The notes beneath the pieces were generated by a model. It was given only the letters and a program-made list of their open reading frames with translations, was not told the DNA's origin and did not search any database. A DNA stretch of 60,000 nucleotides from assembly GCA_903813345.2 (NCBI GenBank), contig CAIIXF020000002.1:16935467-16995466 (forward strand), written 5' to 3'. Positions 12,801 to 24,523 of this stretch are shown here, piece after piece (positions within the stretch are counted from its first letter, which is position 1; each line of letters starts with the position of its first letter). The DNA is from Owenia fusiformis (Eukaryota > Annelida > Polychaeta > Sabellida > Oweniidae). The translations under genes were made by a program, and so were the position numbers.

Positions 12801-14483
12801 TCAAAAAACTATATCATTTCGATTGAAATTCGGTCTGTAAGAAGTATAAATTGAAAGAAATATGAAGTGAAGCCATGTGAAAAATTCACAAAATTACGTT
12901 TCATTTTTTGAGCTCAAATATTTCTAATTAAGGGATAAACATTCATAACTTTCCAATGTTTCAGCATGTTCTTTTAAATATACCCCTTACTACATACAAT
13001 TAATTTCATTTAATTTGAACCAGTATATATTGAGATAGACATCGTTTTATCACCGCAACCCCAAGTGAAGCCTTTACAAAATAAGACGTTACGCCGTTAG
13101 TGTATTATATGTTCTCCTTTATTATTCATTGCTTTAAATAAATAAAACTAAATATTCGAGTTAAAATAAATTACAAATAATGCATTTAACAATCCTTAAT
13201 ATCTTCCCGTCTGTGTTTATCAGTTGAATATGACAAGGGGCATTGTGAAAGAGTCTAGAAAGACGATGCGACAACGAGAGCGCAGGGCCGAAAAGCGCGA
13301 CAAAGAAGAAAACGGGTAGGGTTTGAAATGTCTACTTTCTGGTGATTCTAATTCTGTATATCGTGACACAACCTTTTTGAATATAGAATTGTATTGAAGC
13401 GCACATTAATCTGAACAAAACTTGAAGTTTTTAAGAAGATTCTACGAATATTAAAACGTTTGCAATGACTTGAAGGAGCATTGCGCATATTTATCGCGTA
13501 AATCTTTGCATTTTGTCGGTAAAATGAACAATTACACTGTTACGCCGTGATGTACAGTATCTGACGTCGTATCAACACAAGTTCATAGTTAGGATGAATC
13601 TAATGAGTAATACCCAATAATGGCACTTTTAATGTATATTAGTTGCACGTTTTAGGTGCACAAAAAACAACAAAAAATCGTGCGATATTTATTTTCTTAC
13701 AATTAACTTGAGTTACAGTATCTAATATCCCTGATAATCTATGCTTTAGATTTGGAAAACACACTCCGCAACTTAAAAGATTAATTATGTGATCAAAAAT
13801 TGAGCGAAAAAATATTTACGGATGCACTATTGGTAATTTAATTTTGGGCTTCTTCTGAGAATATAATTGCCTTAAAGGGACCTAAAATGTTGCATACTGG
13901 CCTACTATGCGATATGTTTTTTGTTCAACGTGTATGACAGTTAGCTCGATAATTTGTTTAACGAGTTATGTATTTTTTAGAGATGTTGTTATCTGGAAAC
14001 TGAAGAAGACACAACAGATAAGGCTGTAGCAACACAACGACACAAGGTAAAAATACAGTTTCTTGTAATATTCATTTATGTACTGTTAAATGAAATAGGC
14101 TCGTCTTATGGTACCTAAGATTGTACCAAACTATCTAGTTGAGTTTGTACTAGGTTTTCAATAAAGTTTGTGTTTTAGACTGTACTATTGCATTTAAGCT
14201 TGTAGTATTACATTTAAGGTTGTCTTATTAAGTTGCCTTAATGATTGTTTAATTGCAGTCGCTGATGGTGCAACTCGTGTTGAGATACTTCAACAAGAAG
14301 GAACAAGAAAAGGTCAAAGAAGCTGTCACCCCAGATGACTTGGACAGTTTAAGACAAGATCTCTTGAGAGAAATACAGAAATTGCATCCACCAAAAACAC
14401 CGAAATTACAAGAAATATCAAGCAATCAATTTTCATATAGAAGTCCGCCAGTCCAACCTGTGCAAAGTATGGTGTATATGTAA
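3819..14483 (+). CDS. TRPC-type cation channel, copy 1 (13 exons, about 867 aa)
   Basis: Receptor-operated, calcium-permeable plasma-membrane channel subunit of the canonical TRP (TRPC) family. Exons: 3819-3908 (tentative), 6332-6502, 6875-7071, 7765-7931, 8526-8719, 9004-9186, 9458-10257, 11043-11156, 11446-11566, 11994-12179, 13224-13315, 13983-14046, 14259-14483; all junctions are GT/AG and phases agree. In order: N-terminal ankyrin-type repeats (exons 2-4, starting [11 protein letters not shown]), the TRP_2 region ([27 protein letters not shown]), the pre-S1 HPNCQQV motif, S1-S5 in the 800-bp exon, pore helix TLFWNLFG, S6 [10 protein letters not shown], and the TRP box EWKFAR followed by [13 protein letters not shown], then a charged coiled-coil tail with [14 protein letters not shown]. 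Length is normal for the family. The first exon is inferred only from an in-frame ATG and donor; otherwise ATG 6338 gives 835 aa. Polyadenylation signal AATAAA at 14613. Subtype is not assigned. Confidence 0.9.
4360..5619 (+). mobile_element. Deleted pogo/Tigger-type DNA transposon
   Basis: The ends are inverted repeats: the left begins CAGTAAAACCTG and continues with GAACACC and AATTTGAACACTTTT boxes, and the right ends in the complement CAGGTTTTACTG. A TA dinucleotide flanks both sides (4358-4359 and 5620-5621), the target duplication expected of Tc1/mariner/pogo elements. Only the 3' end of a transposase remains inside, so this is a 1.26-kb internal-deletion derivative that cannot move by itself. 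It lies in the proposed first intron of the TRPC gene, same orientation. Confidence 0.88.
5078..5254 (+). pseudogene. C-terminal remnant of a pogo/Tigger transposase
   Basis: A 58-codon open frame bounded by stops. It ends [13 protein letters not shown] followed by TAA. A terminal QTTxxxFF motif, resembling a PCNA-interacting peptide, is characteristic of the last residues of Tigger/pogo transposases, and the preceding helical acidic stretch ([10 protein letters not shown]) also fits. The DNA-binding and DDE catalytic parts are absent. Confidence 0.8.
5697..5789. mobile_element. Short mariner-like MITE (93 bp)
   Basis: Flanked by TA on both sides (5695-5696, 5790-5791). The ends are imperfect inverted repeats: left CAGCGTGATCCAAAATGCA, right the complement of CAGGGTGACCAAAATGCA. 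No coding capacity. Confidence 0.7.
7131..7174 (+). repeat. Decayed duplicate of the end of TRPC exon 3
   Basis: These bases resemble 7037-7080, the last 35 bases of exon 3 plus its donor (TAGTTGAGAT, TTACT, GGTGxGTGA), with scattered substitutions and one small indel. It is a nearby intronic copy of an exon end with its 5' splice site. Confidence 0.6.
7313..7501. mobile_element. Mariner-type MITE (189 bp)
   Basis: Perfect start CGAGGGGTGATCAA on the left and ATCATCCCTCG on the right, flanked by TA (7311-7312, 7502-7503). The inverted repeats extend about 75 bp inward with few mismatches (AGTAATGG ... CCATTACT; CCAATCCCTTTGAT ... ATCAAAGGGATTGG). Non-coding; sits in a TRPC intron. Confidence 0.85.
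9121..9331 (+). repeat. Tandem 105-bp duplication of the end of TRPC exon 6 with its donor
   Basis: 9121-9225 and 9226-9330 are near-identical copies (period 105 bp). Each contains the coding end of exon 6 ([15 protein letters not shown]) and a GTGAGT donor, at 9187 and 9292. Because 105 is a multiple of three and there is no stop in between, use of the second donor would insert 35 residues in frame just before the pre-S1 region. Confidence 0.9.
10771..10806 (+). repeat. Duplicate of the end of TRPC exon 7 with its donor
   Basis: Repeats the bases around 10236-10268 (CTCAACCA, then CA[AG]TTCGTAGAGTAAGTAT), so the coding end of the 800-bp exon and its GTAAGT donor appear again about 534 bp downstream in the intron. 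No acceptor linking it to the gene is evident. Confidence 0.75.
10861..10992 (+). repeat. 21-bp minisatellite in a TRPC intron
   Basis: Six tandem units with consensus CAACTGTACCATYGAGTATTA. The unit length is a multiple of three, so all frames stay open for a while; the resulting SITTVP-like frame is a by-product of the repeat and I do not treat it as coding. Confidence 0.85.
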
Positions 14484-14918
14484 GCAGTACCAACAACGGA
14501 AATACTTTTAATGATTTCAAACGTGTCATCCATGTCTCATATACACGGACAATATATAAGTAATTCCATTAATTTGCCAAATTACATATCATTGTTGTTG
14601 GAATTCTATTGAAATAAAAAATATTCCTTACAACTTTACAACATTGTTATGATATTTATAGGAGCTCAAACTCAAAAAAACTTTTTATATTCTGGATACC
14701 CAGGCATACCATACGAGCATTGACTTCCCATTATATCATGTCAAACCCTATTTTTGTTTAGACATTGTTCAGCGGGTGTGTCAGGTTTGCCAACCTTGCT
14801 GAAGGAGTGTATTTAAAGTTCGAAAGCAATGTAAAAACAGAAACAACCATAATTTTCTCGTTTATAGCACAGTAATGCAATATACTAATGCAGTATTTGA
14901 ATGTATGCACGTATTCAT
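14484..14918. promoter_or_regulatory. Convergent 3' intergenic region of the TRPC pair
   Basis: 435 bp between two stop codons on opposite strands. The + gene has AATAAA at 14613-14618. For the - gene an AATAAA read on its own strand (14918-14923) overlaps its stop codon, so the 3' UTR could be very short, or an unseen downstream signal is used. No other feature seen. Confidence 0.6.
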
Positions 14919-17900
14919 TTATTGATCAATTTCGTTAACATATACGGGTTTTTCAAATGTTACATGTCCTGGTTTATGTGCGTGTTTCTTGCTTGGAGAA
15001 TGTACGATATGGTTTTTGTCGGACCGTGTAAATAACAAAGATATTTTCAGGTTAATTTTCTCCATTTCTCTCAGAAGATCCTGGTGTAGCGTCTCTATGT
15101 CATCAGGTGTGACGTCCTCTTGGTCTTTTTCGTTCTCTTTTCTGTTCATATAGCGATGGACCAGTATTGCAACCAATCTCTGGAACGAACCCATTCAAAT
15201 ACTATATGAATATTCTTTGTTGCTGACTACCTCCAATAAGAGTCTTCACGGAAGTAAGGTCGCCAGTTTGAGAAAAATCCCGATGGTCCATGTGAGAAGA
15301 AATGGTGAAACGTGATTTATGGGAAGTCATATGATTATAATTTTAGTAGACACTTCAAATAGTACAGAAAGTAGATTCATTTTCAGCTAGAGCATTACGT
15401 AATAAAACATACATTTTTAAACTTAGAAACGAATCAGAATTTTCTAAAGTAACCTTTACTTATCAGTAACACTGCACAACACTATCCAGAGAATTGAAGA
15501 CAATAATATTGTACCTCGTATTTAACATTTGTTTTCTCACTTTCCTCCAATGGAACAGTTTCCTCTTCATGGCAACACTTCTAAAATAAGCAAATTTTAT
15601 ACTATCATTAAAACCTGTATGGGGTATATACAGACAACGTGAATTCTAACGTGGATTCAGAGTTTTATTCCATCGACCGAACGCTACATATGATGCGTAA
15701 TTAAAAGAGACAGTCATTAGTGCAGCACTGGTAGACAATGGATGAAGACACAGCTACTCCATAAATCTCACAATCATTTAGACAATGGAAACGTTATTAA
15801 AACAGATCACCTTCATAGAACATTTCACCACTGTTTGTTTCTCTGATTTCCGTCTGCACGCCATACAACAACACAAAAACCTGATTAACTTCAGAATTGA
15901 TTTTGGACTTGGGATTAAGTTCATCGGAGGTGGCAAGGTACCCTGTGCCTCGAAATACTGCATCCAGAGCTTACTCCGTGCGAACTTCCATTCCATATCA
16001 ACATTTTCCTGAAAAATAGAACAAAAATGTAAGCACGAGCTTAGTGTAAAAGAAGAAAGGCAAAAAGTATTAAAATAACAAAATGTAATATTAAAAAGTA
16101 CAATCAACCTTGAAAGCGGCCCATGGATCAACCATAAGGAATCAAAATCAAATTGACAATTTGATATTTACTTTATCCAACCTTGTTTGGCATGGTGTTT
16201 CGAAATATTTCAACGGGGACATCAGTAAGTTTTAAAATAAATGTAAATGTTACATTACATGTAGATGTGTATAAATGGTCCAATTATGCTCCCATTTAAT
16301 AAATAAATGATCATTTTGTAACAAATAGAAAACACCAATATGATGAGGTACTTCCCAAAACCCGTTTAATACGAACCTCGATCCTGTTCAGCGTATTAGA
16401 CATCATTGCTATAAGCATATTGACGACAACAATGACGACGAGGATCTGGTACATGCCAAACAATATCAGACCCATCATCTCGGTAAACGTATGGTAGTTC
16501 ATCTTTGTTGTCATGGTTTCGTTGTATACGTTACCAACAATCACATTGGCGTAACCTGGCTCAGCGAATCCAAATAACGCCCAGAATAAGGTAGCAAGTG
16601 ATTTATAGAACCTACATGTATATGTGGCAGCAATAACAAGAATATACTATGTTCAAACAACATGCTTGAAATATAATGAACGGGTTAACTTATGTTTATC
16701 TGTTTCTGTGTCGCAGATGATTAATAAACGTCGATATAATATAAAATTTGTACCTTGGAAGTTCTACCGTCCAATTTTTTTCCATATATTATCAATTTAC
16801 CTTGTAAATTCAGGAGCTTGCTGCTCACTTTCACCTGTTTCCACATCAAAGCGGACATGGTCTTCATAGTTTGTATAGAGCTTGGTAATGCCACAACTGA
16901 AGGTCACAATGATGACGACGAACAATATGAACGCTTGCATGATATCCAGCATCATACCATCCAGCATGAGTTGCAACGGACCGAGAATCTGGCTGATTTG
17001 GAAGATGTATAAAATTCTTCCAAACGCCATCACAGTTGCAAATGAATATAACCCTTCTGCTATTAAAAGTGGATCGTTCCATTTCCAGTATCGCCTTGGT
17101 ATGTCAGCACCGCCGTGTTTCGCCACTTCGAAAAACGATATCGTCCAAAATAGGAACGTTAGCAAAAATACAGTAATCATTAACAGATCGTACCAATTCC
17201 ATTTCTCACGGAAAAATACACGTGGACCTTCATTGTAGATTTGTTTGACTTTGGCCCACAGGAATCCAACAACATACAGGATGACAAGCCATTCAAGAAT
17301 CGTTTTGGTCCCTAGGCCCCTCTGGGTCGTAAATGGCTTGACTGTATCGGCAAGTAGAATAGCACAGAAGAACAAGTAGGAGCAAATATCCCGAAGGAAA
17401 TTGTTAATGGGAGCCTTGAGAATCTGCAAGCAATCTAATCCAGGGCAAAATAGGTAGGCTATGGTTGTGAAAGGCAGGGCTAGGACAAATAAGATAAAGT
17501 AACCCAGCTGTTGGCAGAAGTGTTTATGCATCAAGTCTGGAAGATGTTTCGTCCATAATGTTTGTAATACTTGTTGGCAATGGGGATGCGTCACAAACTG
17601 AAGAAATAAATATCATGACGTACATTGATGTTCTCGATATGTGTCAGATACAGCTAATATCAATTGTTAATTTTAGTAAAGTAAGCTATAGTCATCCTAA
17701 AATGGTAATACATTTCTTTCTATGAGCTGTGATCAATTACAGATTATTCGATTCTTGAATGGGAAATGTGAATTTTTATTGTCCCCTTCTTGAAATGATA
17801 CACAATATTTGTCTCGAAATATTAGTTGCCCTTCAGAATTTCGAAACGCATAGAGTATGATATAAATCATAATTATCCAACTATATATCGATAAATAATC

Positions 17901-20900
17901 TATATAAAATTATTTTATCGTAGATGTTATACCTCTTTCATCCCATAATCAATGGCCATTTGGAGTCTACTAAACTGCATAGTTTTTGATCCAATATTAA
18001 TTTTTTCAGCTCCTTCTTTTCGTGTTAGAATATAATATATCTCCTCTGATGTTCGAGACTCATCCAAAAGCTCTGTTGCAAACTCTCGGCACTGTTTAGA
18101 AAGATCCTGGTATTGTTGCTAAAATGATTAGAAAAATAAATCGAGATTGCTTTTCAACTTTGCCTTTTGCTGGTTGAATACAATTCTTTCGGAGTTATTA
18201 AAGTGCCATATAACGGGTTTCAAAATAGGTGAGATAATTTTAACTGTTGTTTCTTTTCTTAAATGACCTTCATTTTTGAACAAAAACTCGTCACAAAAAG
18301 GTCTTATTACGATTAAACCAATATAAGTCGGGAAGAAGCGCTTGATTGAAGAAAAGAATAAGCATCATAAGCATCATCATAAAAACCTAAAAGCCCTGAC
18401 AGATGTCATTTTTAATTAATCACGAGCTAATGAACAAAAAACCTCGACCCAATCTTACGACAAGGCTGAAACTGATACATGAAATGAGTTACTCTAAATA
18501 TTGGCTCATCGATGAATAGTTTATCGAACTCGTGGGCCAGTTGAAAAGCTGTCAGAATGGGGTCTTCGCTTGTGAGACATATATAGGCAGGGCTAGCAAG
18601 AGCTTTATATGCATCAATCCGTAGTTTCGAAACCTCTAGAAATTCTCCAAAACACTCAAACTCATCATCGGCTCTTTTGCAATCTTTACAATCACCTTAA
18701 AAGAAATAATATAATTACAAGTGCAACACAATATCAGGTAACTTAGTCAACTAAACTGTCAGCTAAATGTAATAAAAATACATTTATCCAGAAGAGCAAC
18801 TTGCAATCAGTATTAATGATACAAATCTCTATATTCGAATAAATGATACAAGGTGACCGGAAAAAAAGGAGACCATTGAAGTAGGCAAAATCTCCTAAAC
18901 TAGACAAGTGACATCAATGGAATTTCGCACAAATCAGGACAATTATACGGAAATTTGTTCCTGAAAGTTTAAATACAACCAGTCAACTGGTTCAGGAGCT
19001 GTTCTCATTTTTTATTACATGCTCCAATTTGCCACAATTGAGGCCGAGGCAGAACTGGATTCACATGGCAAGATACTCTTACATATTCAGCTCTTGTAAT
19101 GGCATTACATTAGCAATTGCCATCTTGAGGTCAGCAATTGTCTGAGGATTGTTTTGCTATACGATTTGTCTTTCAAAAAGCCCCACAAAGCCCACACCCT
19201 GTACAATGACAAGTACATACAATTTACTTGGTGTGGTATTTCAATTGTATCCCCACGTGCAATCAGTTTCTGGATAACTTCATAGTTGTGGCAATGAGCT
19301 GCCAGCATAAGTGGTGTTATATTTGCAGAGAACTCAGCACTCTCAAATGCCTCTGTTGCATTTTCATCTTCTGGAGAATCAAAAGCATCGACTTGCTTTG
19401 TTTTGCGATGGTTTCTGTGAATTATAAAAACATTCGAATCATCAGATTGTTCTTGCTTCTTTGTAAATTGTAAAAAAAGAAATAAAAATAGTAAAATAAA
19501 CTTTCCATTAGAACTGATCAATTGTCAACAGGTATCAATACATAAAACTTTATCCAGAAAAATAGTCACAAATCACATCAACCAAACGTTACCAATGAAA
19601 ACCAACATAATCAGTGTAATTATACAGTACACATTGTACCTCATTAAAGATTGTATCTATTCTTAACGTATGCTATTAGATAAACAAAGATATAATATCT
19701 AGACTTTCCAGAGTACACACTGTCAAAATTTATAGTTTCGTAATTTTTGTTACATCTGTCGTGAATGATGAAGACACAGAGTGATACATATCGCACTTTG
19801 AAATTCAAAATGGCAGTTAATTTACACGGCTTGCTCTAGCTCCAATCAAATCTTGGCACTAGCCGGCTTTCTGTAGATGAATGGATAAGCAATTTTCCTG
19901 AAGTTCTGATGGCAAGAGTTCTGTGGTGCTCGCAATAAAATACTGGATAGCAGTCTTGAAACGAGTTAATTTGATTTAATGTAAAACCTAATATACCAAA
20001 AATTAAAACCCATACAAAAGGCCTACATACTCGTCTTGCCAGTTAAGCAGTACTTCGATGATTCTCACATTTCCTTCTTTAATCGCATGAAGAAGCGAAT
20101 CACCAAGTACGATGTTTGGACATTGGATGAGGTTGTAGACCATGTCCTCGTGTTGGTTCTGGACTGCTATTGTAAGAGGTGTTCTTCCCTGATAGTCCGT
20201 CGTGTTGATGTCTATCGTTGTGTGGGACTGTAAAGCAGAAATCAAGTATATTGTCTGATGCATGACATGGTGAGATGTTGCAATTATATATTAAGGATTT
20301 GTAAAAGGTGGATTGGGTCGAGTTGATGTGATTCATGTAAACGGTGGATTGGATTGGGATTCTGCGAAATATTATGCTGAACAGAGGGTCACTTGTGTGT
20401 AGCTATGCTGTGAATACACTATGCTGGATTGAGGAATATATCTCAATAGAAATGGATACCTGCAACCCAACTCCCTCCCTTCAAGATAAATTGAATCAAA
20501 ACAAGAGTCACAAGTATCCCACAACGAAACTTTATTTTTTGAAGGAATATGCCTGTTTTTGCCACGTCTGCTATTGTATTCACCAACTTACTTTGTTGTG
20601 GGTTCAGATACTAGTACACAAATGGATTGATCTTCTTTAATATTAAAAGGAAAATTTCATAAAAGAAAAAGCATATGATGGCACAAGCAGTGTTCACTAT
20701 ACACAGGTGTTCAATAGAGTAGAGTCATGTGTTTACTGGGCACATATCTTCACTAAAGAGGTGTTCATTATGACAGTTTTACTGTACTGAAATCAATCAC
20801 TGGGAATTCACTATATACAAAATTGAAATATGTGTATCATGCCGCCCCTGCAAAATAATTGACTCGCTAGATTATGATTCATAAATTGCCTAAAATTGCC

Positions 20901-21969
20901 CTTGTAATAAATAAGATTATGTATCAGAATGCGAGTACCAGGTCACCCTTCTAGCCAACCCAAGCGACATAATATTACATCTATTATTCGACATTGTGGA
21001 TGTGAGGAAAACAACAATCTTCTTAGAGGGAGATCGAAAGACAATTTTTTAAGAAATTCCATATTTTGAAGATTCACCTTTTACATGAATCCAATCCACT
21101 CGATCCAATCCACCATTTAATATTAATTACTGCAATTAATGCTTAATGGATCGGACAGAACTACTGAAATAGACTACAGGTGTCGGATCCAAAATATACT
21201 TTAACAGACAAATATCCAAGTATTTTCTTCCAGCTCTGTACCGATCAACCAATTGCTCTTTTATGTTCATGTACGTAATCTAGACTTACCTCAATATGTC
21301 CTTTTACGCCTTGCACATCTCCCTCTGTGACGAGATACAACAATTCCTGTTCGCCAGCGTTGAGAGACTGAATGCTTATCGACTTACCTCAATATGTCCC
21401 TGAACGAACGCCTTGCACATCTCCCTCTGGGACGAGATACAACAATTCCTGTTCGCCAGCGTTGAGAGACTGAATGCTTATTGACTTACCTCAATATGTC
21501 CTTGAACGTCTTGAACATCTCCCTCTGTGACGAGATACAACAATTCCTGTTCGCCAGCGTTGAGAGACTGAATGCTTATCGACTTACCTCAATATGTCCC
21601 TGAACGCCTTGCACATCTCCCTCTGTGACGAGATACAACAATTCCTGTTCGCCAGCGTTGAGAGACTGAATGCTTATCGACTTACCTCAATATGTCCTTG
21701 AACGCCTTGAACATCTCCCTCTGTGACGAGATACAACAATTCCTGTTCGCCAGCATTAAGAGACTGAATGCTTATCGACTTACCTCAATATGTCCCTGAA
21801 CGCCTTGCACATCTCCCTCTGTGACGAGATACAACAATTCCTGTTCGCCAGCGTTGAGAGACTGAATGCTTTCAGCTCGGGATTTCACAAACTGGTGCCA
21901 AAAATCATTTTCACCTTTCCCTTTATCAACTTCATCATTTTTGTTCTTGTCTTGCTTTCGTAGTTTCAT
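14919..21969 (-). CDS. TRPC-type cation channel, copy 2 (10 exons, 834 aa)
   Basis: Same family and order as the + strand copy. Exons in transcription order: 21969-21784, 20227-20031, 19414-19221, 18695-18493, 18118-17933, 17597-16801, 16611-16377, 16008-15829, 15580-15515, 15179-14919. Start chosen at ATG 21969, followed by a lysine-rich stretch and then [11 protein letters not shown], the first ankyrin unit. Exon 4 has the TRP_2 hallmark [14 protein letters not shown]; exon 6 starts [12 protein letters not shown] and holds S1-S5; exon 7 holds pore helix [12 protein letters not shown] and S6 [10 protein letters not shown]; exon 8 has the TRP box [10 protein letters not shown], then [13 protein letters not shown] and a CCCMAC cluster; the last exon carries [14 protein letters not shown]. 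Exon 7 (235 bp) equals exons 8+9 of the paralogue (114+121 bp), so one intron differs. The exon-8 donor and the short exon 9 are the least certain parts. Exon 1 is followed by five extra copies of its 3' end. Confidence 0.9.
20303..21118. mobile_element. Possible 0.8-kb inverted-repeat element in TRPC copy 2 intron 1
   Basis: About 38-40 bp at the left (GGTGGATTGGGTCGAG ... GATTCATGTAAA) recur inverted at the right end (rc of about 21080-21118) with roughly 80% identity by eye. A pogo-like terminus (complement CAGTAAAACTGT, near 20783) lies inside, implying nested debris. No transposase seen. Confidence 0.5.
21284..21870 (-). repeat. Six tandem copies (about 98 bp) of the end of TRPC exon 1 with its donor
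   Basis: Donor-containing boundaries (complement ACTTACCTCAATATG) recur at 21284, 21382, 21484, 21582, 21680 and 21778: period 98 bp, with one 102-bp unit carrying a 4-bp insertion. Read on the - strand, each unit has CATTCAG, then coding [17 protein letters not shown] through GHIE, then GTAAGT. The first-transcribed copy belongs to exon 1; reading through its donor meets a stop three codons later, so the others are intronic unless spliced as separate exons. Copies are nearly identical, indicating recent amplification. Confidence 0.92.
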
Positions 21970-22964
21970 CTTGATCAGCTTTTATGCCAGTAGCTAATAA
22001 TCAGATGCGATGTATGGTTGTTCACATTACATGTTGTTATGTTACTTTATATCTGGTGTATCCAGGCAGTGTTATGTTGAAATGACTCTTGATATTACTA
22101 AAATTGAAATTAAAATATAAAAATGTAGAAATCATCAATAACCTTTAAGTTAATTATTTACTAGTTATCAATCGCAATAGGTAAATCTATGTTATTTTCA
22201 CATATAACATTATTTCGTTACTAAATGAGCAGTAGTACAGGCCCACATGTTTTTAAACTTACCTAATGCTGTACCAGTAATAGATGGAATACATGAAGTA
22301 GTAGTAGACAGTGCGCAAGATGTAGTTTCAGTACCTGAACATTCAAGGCTCTCGAGCTTTACTGCGTGTTTAGAACAGTTATACTCGTTCGTTGCAATTA
22401 ATATACATATAAGTAATAACGATTATATTTTGAGTGCACACTAACTTATGAAGTGAGTAAATATCAAATACCTGTAAATTTAGATTAAACTTTCAAAGGC
22501 CAATGAGATAACCATTCATCATCAAAATTCGGATCAAAACATTGCTAATCTTGGTTACTGTGTAATGCTAGATAGTCCGCGAGAAACACGTGGTTGCACT
22601 CTAATAAAGTCACAAGTTGTATACATCACATTTTATTCAATATAAGATAATATACGACGTGAAAATTAGAACAAAATAATTAAACTTTGGTAATGAATAT
22701 GTTATAAATTTTTTAGGTTGATTAAAACTACAAAAGAATATAAAATTCTTTACGTTTGTATGTTAATGAAGAGAGGGTATACTAAATCACCTCTGTGAAT
22801 GAAACCTTGCATGTCGTTTGTGAATCGGTGGCAACGGAATCTATGGCAGCAATTCTGACTGTTCAATATGATGTGCAATGCTATGGCCAAGATAAATGTT
22901 CATAGATAGTAGTGCCAGATTTACATCTTACACACATATCGTTCTGGATCTTGTAATATTTTGG

Positions 22965-23695
22965 GGATATTTCAAAGGAGTACGTAGGTTATCGCAAACA
23001 ATTTCAGAAGGTTATATCTTGGAATATGACTATTTTCTGACAGTGAAGACAGGTTTATCTTTTAGATCAATTCATTATCTCAAAGAAAATTATGTACAGT
23101 AATAATAAAGTCAAACAAACTCGGAGAAATTTAACTAGCAATCAACCAGTCAACACACTTTTTTCAAAGAAGTTGACCCCATTTTCACCAAAAATGCAAT
23201 TAGTTTTGCAATGTTAAATGCATTACTATTTTTTATTTTGATGTATAAAATAGTTATTGAAAGAAAAACTCAATTGCTTTAAGATAAGTGTTCCCCATGT
23301 TATTTCTCCATTGAAAAAGATCATGCTATCCATTGGTTTCAGTTCATTTTGGTCATCCAAATTCAGTATCTTTAAAGTCCCTGGAGCAATTAACTTTTCC
23401 TTTTAGGAAATCGAACATGTCTCAAAGCACATTCTACTATGCATTCAACAATATCATAAAAGGTTGCTTTTTGGTGAAAATTAAGTCAACATTTTTGAAA
23501 AAGTGTGTTGATTGGTATATTGCCTCTTCAATATGACTTAGGTCTGATTAACTAAATTATCATTATATATACTTTTCTTGAAGATAATGAATGGATCTAA
23601 AAGATTCACCCATGTTCATGATCAGAAAATATTCATAATTCAAGTAAGAATCGTTTGAAATTGTTTGCGATAACCTACGTGCTCATTTCAATTTA
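22965..23695. mobile_element. Fold-back (long inverted repeat) element, copy 1
   Basis: Left arm near 22972-23040 (CAAAGGAGTACGTAGG, TTATCGCAAACAATTTCA) returns inverted near 23610-23690. A second inner pair around 23150-23205 and 23455-23515 (TCAACACACTTTTT and complement) also matches. The centre near 23330-23410 resembles a part of the element at 52960-53655, so both belong to one family. Non-coding. Confidence 0.65.
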
Positions 23696-24264
23696 ATTAT
23701 GTCGTGGAAGCTAAATCGTTTATGTCCGATGTTTGATCTTATGTGCTATTAATTACGCACGTTGTGTCGTTGGCGACATCTTTAAACGTCTCCATTGTGC
23801 ATTTTACATAGTGGATCTCAAACTCAATGTACAATCCTGTTAGTACGAATCCATGGACAGGCGTCAGGATTCGTGCTTGATTCATACGTGTACGTCTAAT
23901 TGATATAGTTATTGTATAGTCCTAAAAACATGACATTTCGTTTGTATTTCTGTTTTTGTCATTTATTTTTCAACAATACTAATCACTGTAAAATTCATGA
24001 AGACTGGTGTTGTAAAATGGGAGACCTGGGTGTTAGAATATGCGAGTAATAAAGTTATTTTCGCAAACATTAAAGCACTACCCATTGCAGTGTTTGACGA
24101 TCAAATTACAACGCTTTTCTTATTTGTAAATTATTTGTCTTATTCACTGGTACTCACCTAGTTACGCCGACGATACGTCAGCGTAAAAGGATGGAAGAAC
24201 GTCCGGGCTTCGTTTTTGGTAAGATATTTTTATTTCTCGATTCTACACTACTTTAAAGTCAAGT

Positions 24265-24464
24265 TGTTGACAACAATTTAGCTCAAAGTTAAGGAAGATA
24301 ATGAATATTGCCAATGTGCCAATATTCATGAAGATCATCGACGTAACAAATGCGAGGGACTAAATATGTGAATTGCGTCTTCGTTAATATACCAAACATA
24401 GAAACAGCCTGCATATTCTCAAACTAGACTATCTTCCTTAAGTTTGAGCCAAATTATTGTCAAA
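24265..24464. mobile_element. MITE of about 200 bp
   Basis: Inverted ends of about 37 bp: left TTGACAACAATTTAGCTCAA then TTAAGGAAGATA, right the complement of TTGACAATAATTTGGCTCAA then TTAAGGAAGATA. No coding capacity and no certain target duplication. Confidence 0.75.
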
Positions 24465-24523
24465 TTCTAGGTGATTACCAATGTTATTGGTGAAATTCGT
24501 GTTTGATATGATAAGTGATATAT

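Larger units (their letters stand above)
21970..24523. other. Intergenic DNA between TRPC copy 2 and SLC22 copy A
   Basis: No gene recognised. It should contain the promoter of TRPC copy 2 near its left end, though no motif is decisive. It holds a fold-back element and a 200-bp MITE, listed separately. Small frames at 22247-22444 and 22896-23102 have no recognisable features. Confidence 0.55.

Noticed and set aside
18849-18875. Possible mariner terminus (ACAAGGTGACCGGAAAAAAA)
   Set aside because: Only one end seen; no partner inverted repeat or TA pair located.
19415-19521. N-terminal extension of TRPC copy 2 exon 3 (KQEQSDDSN region)
   Set aside because: Acceptors giving this extension do not match the phase of the upstream GTATGT donor; the acceptor before 19414 fits and gives 194 bp.
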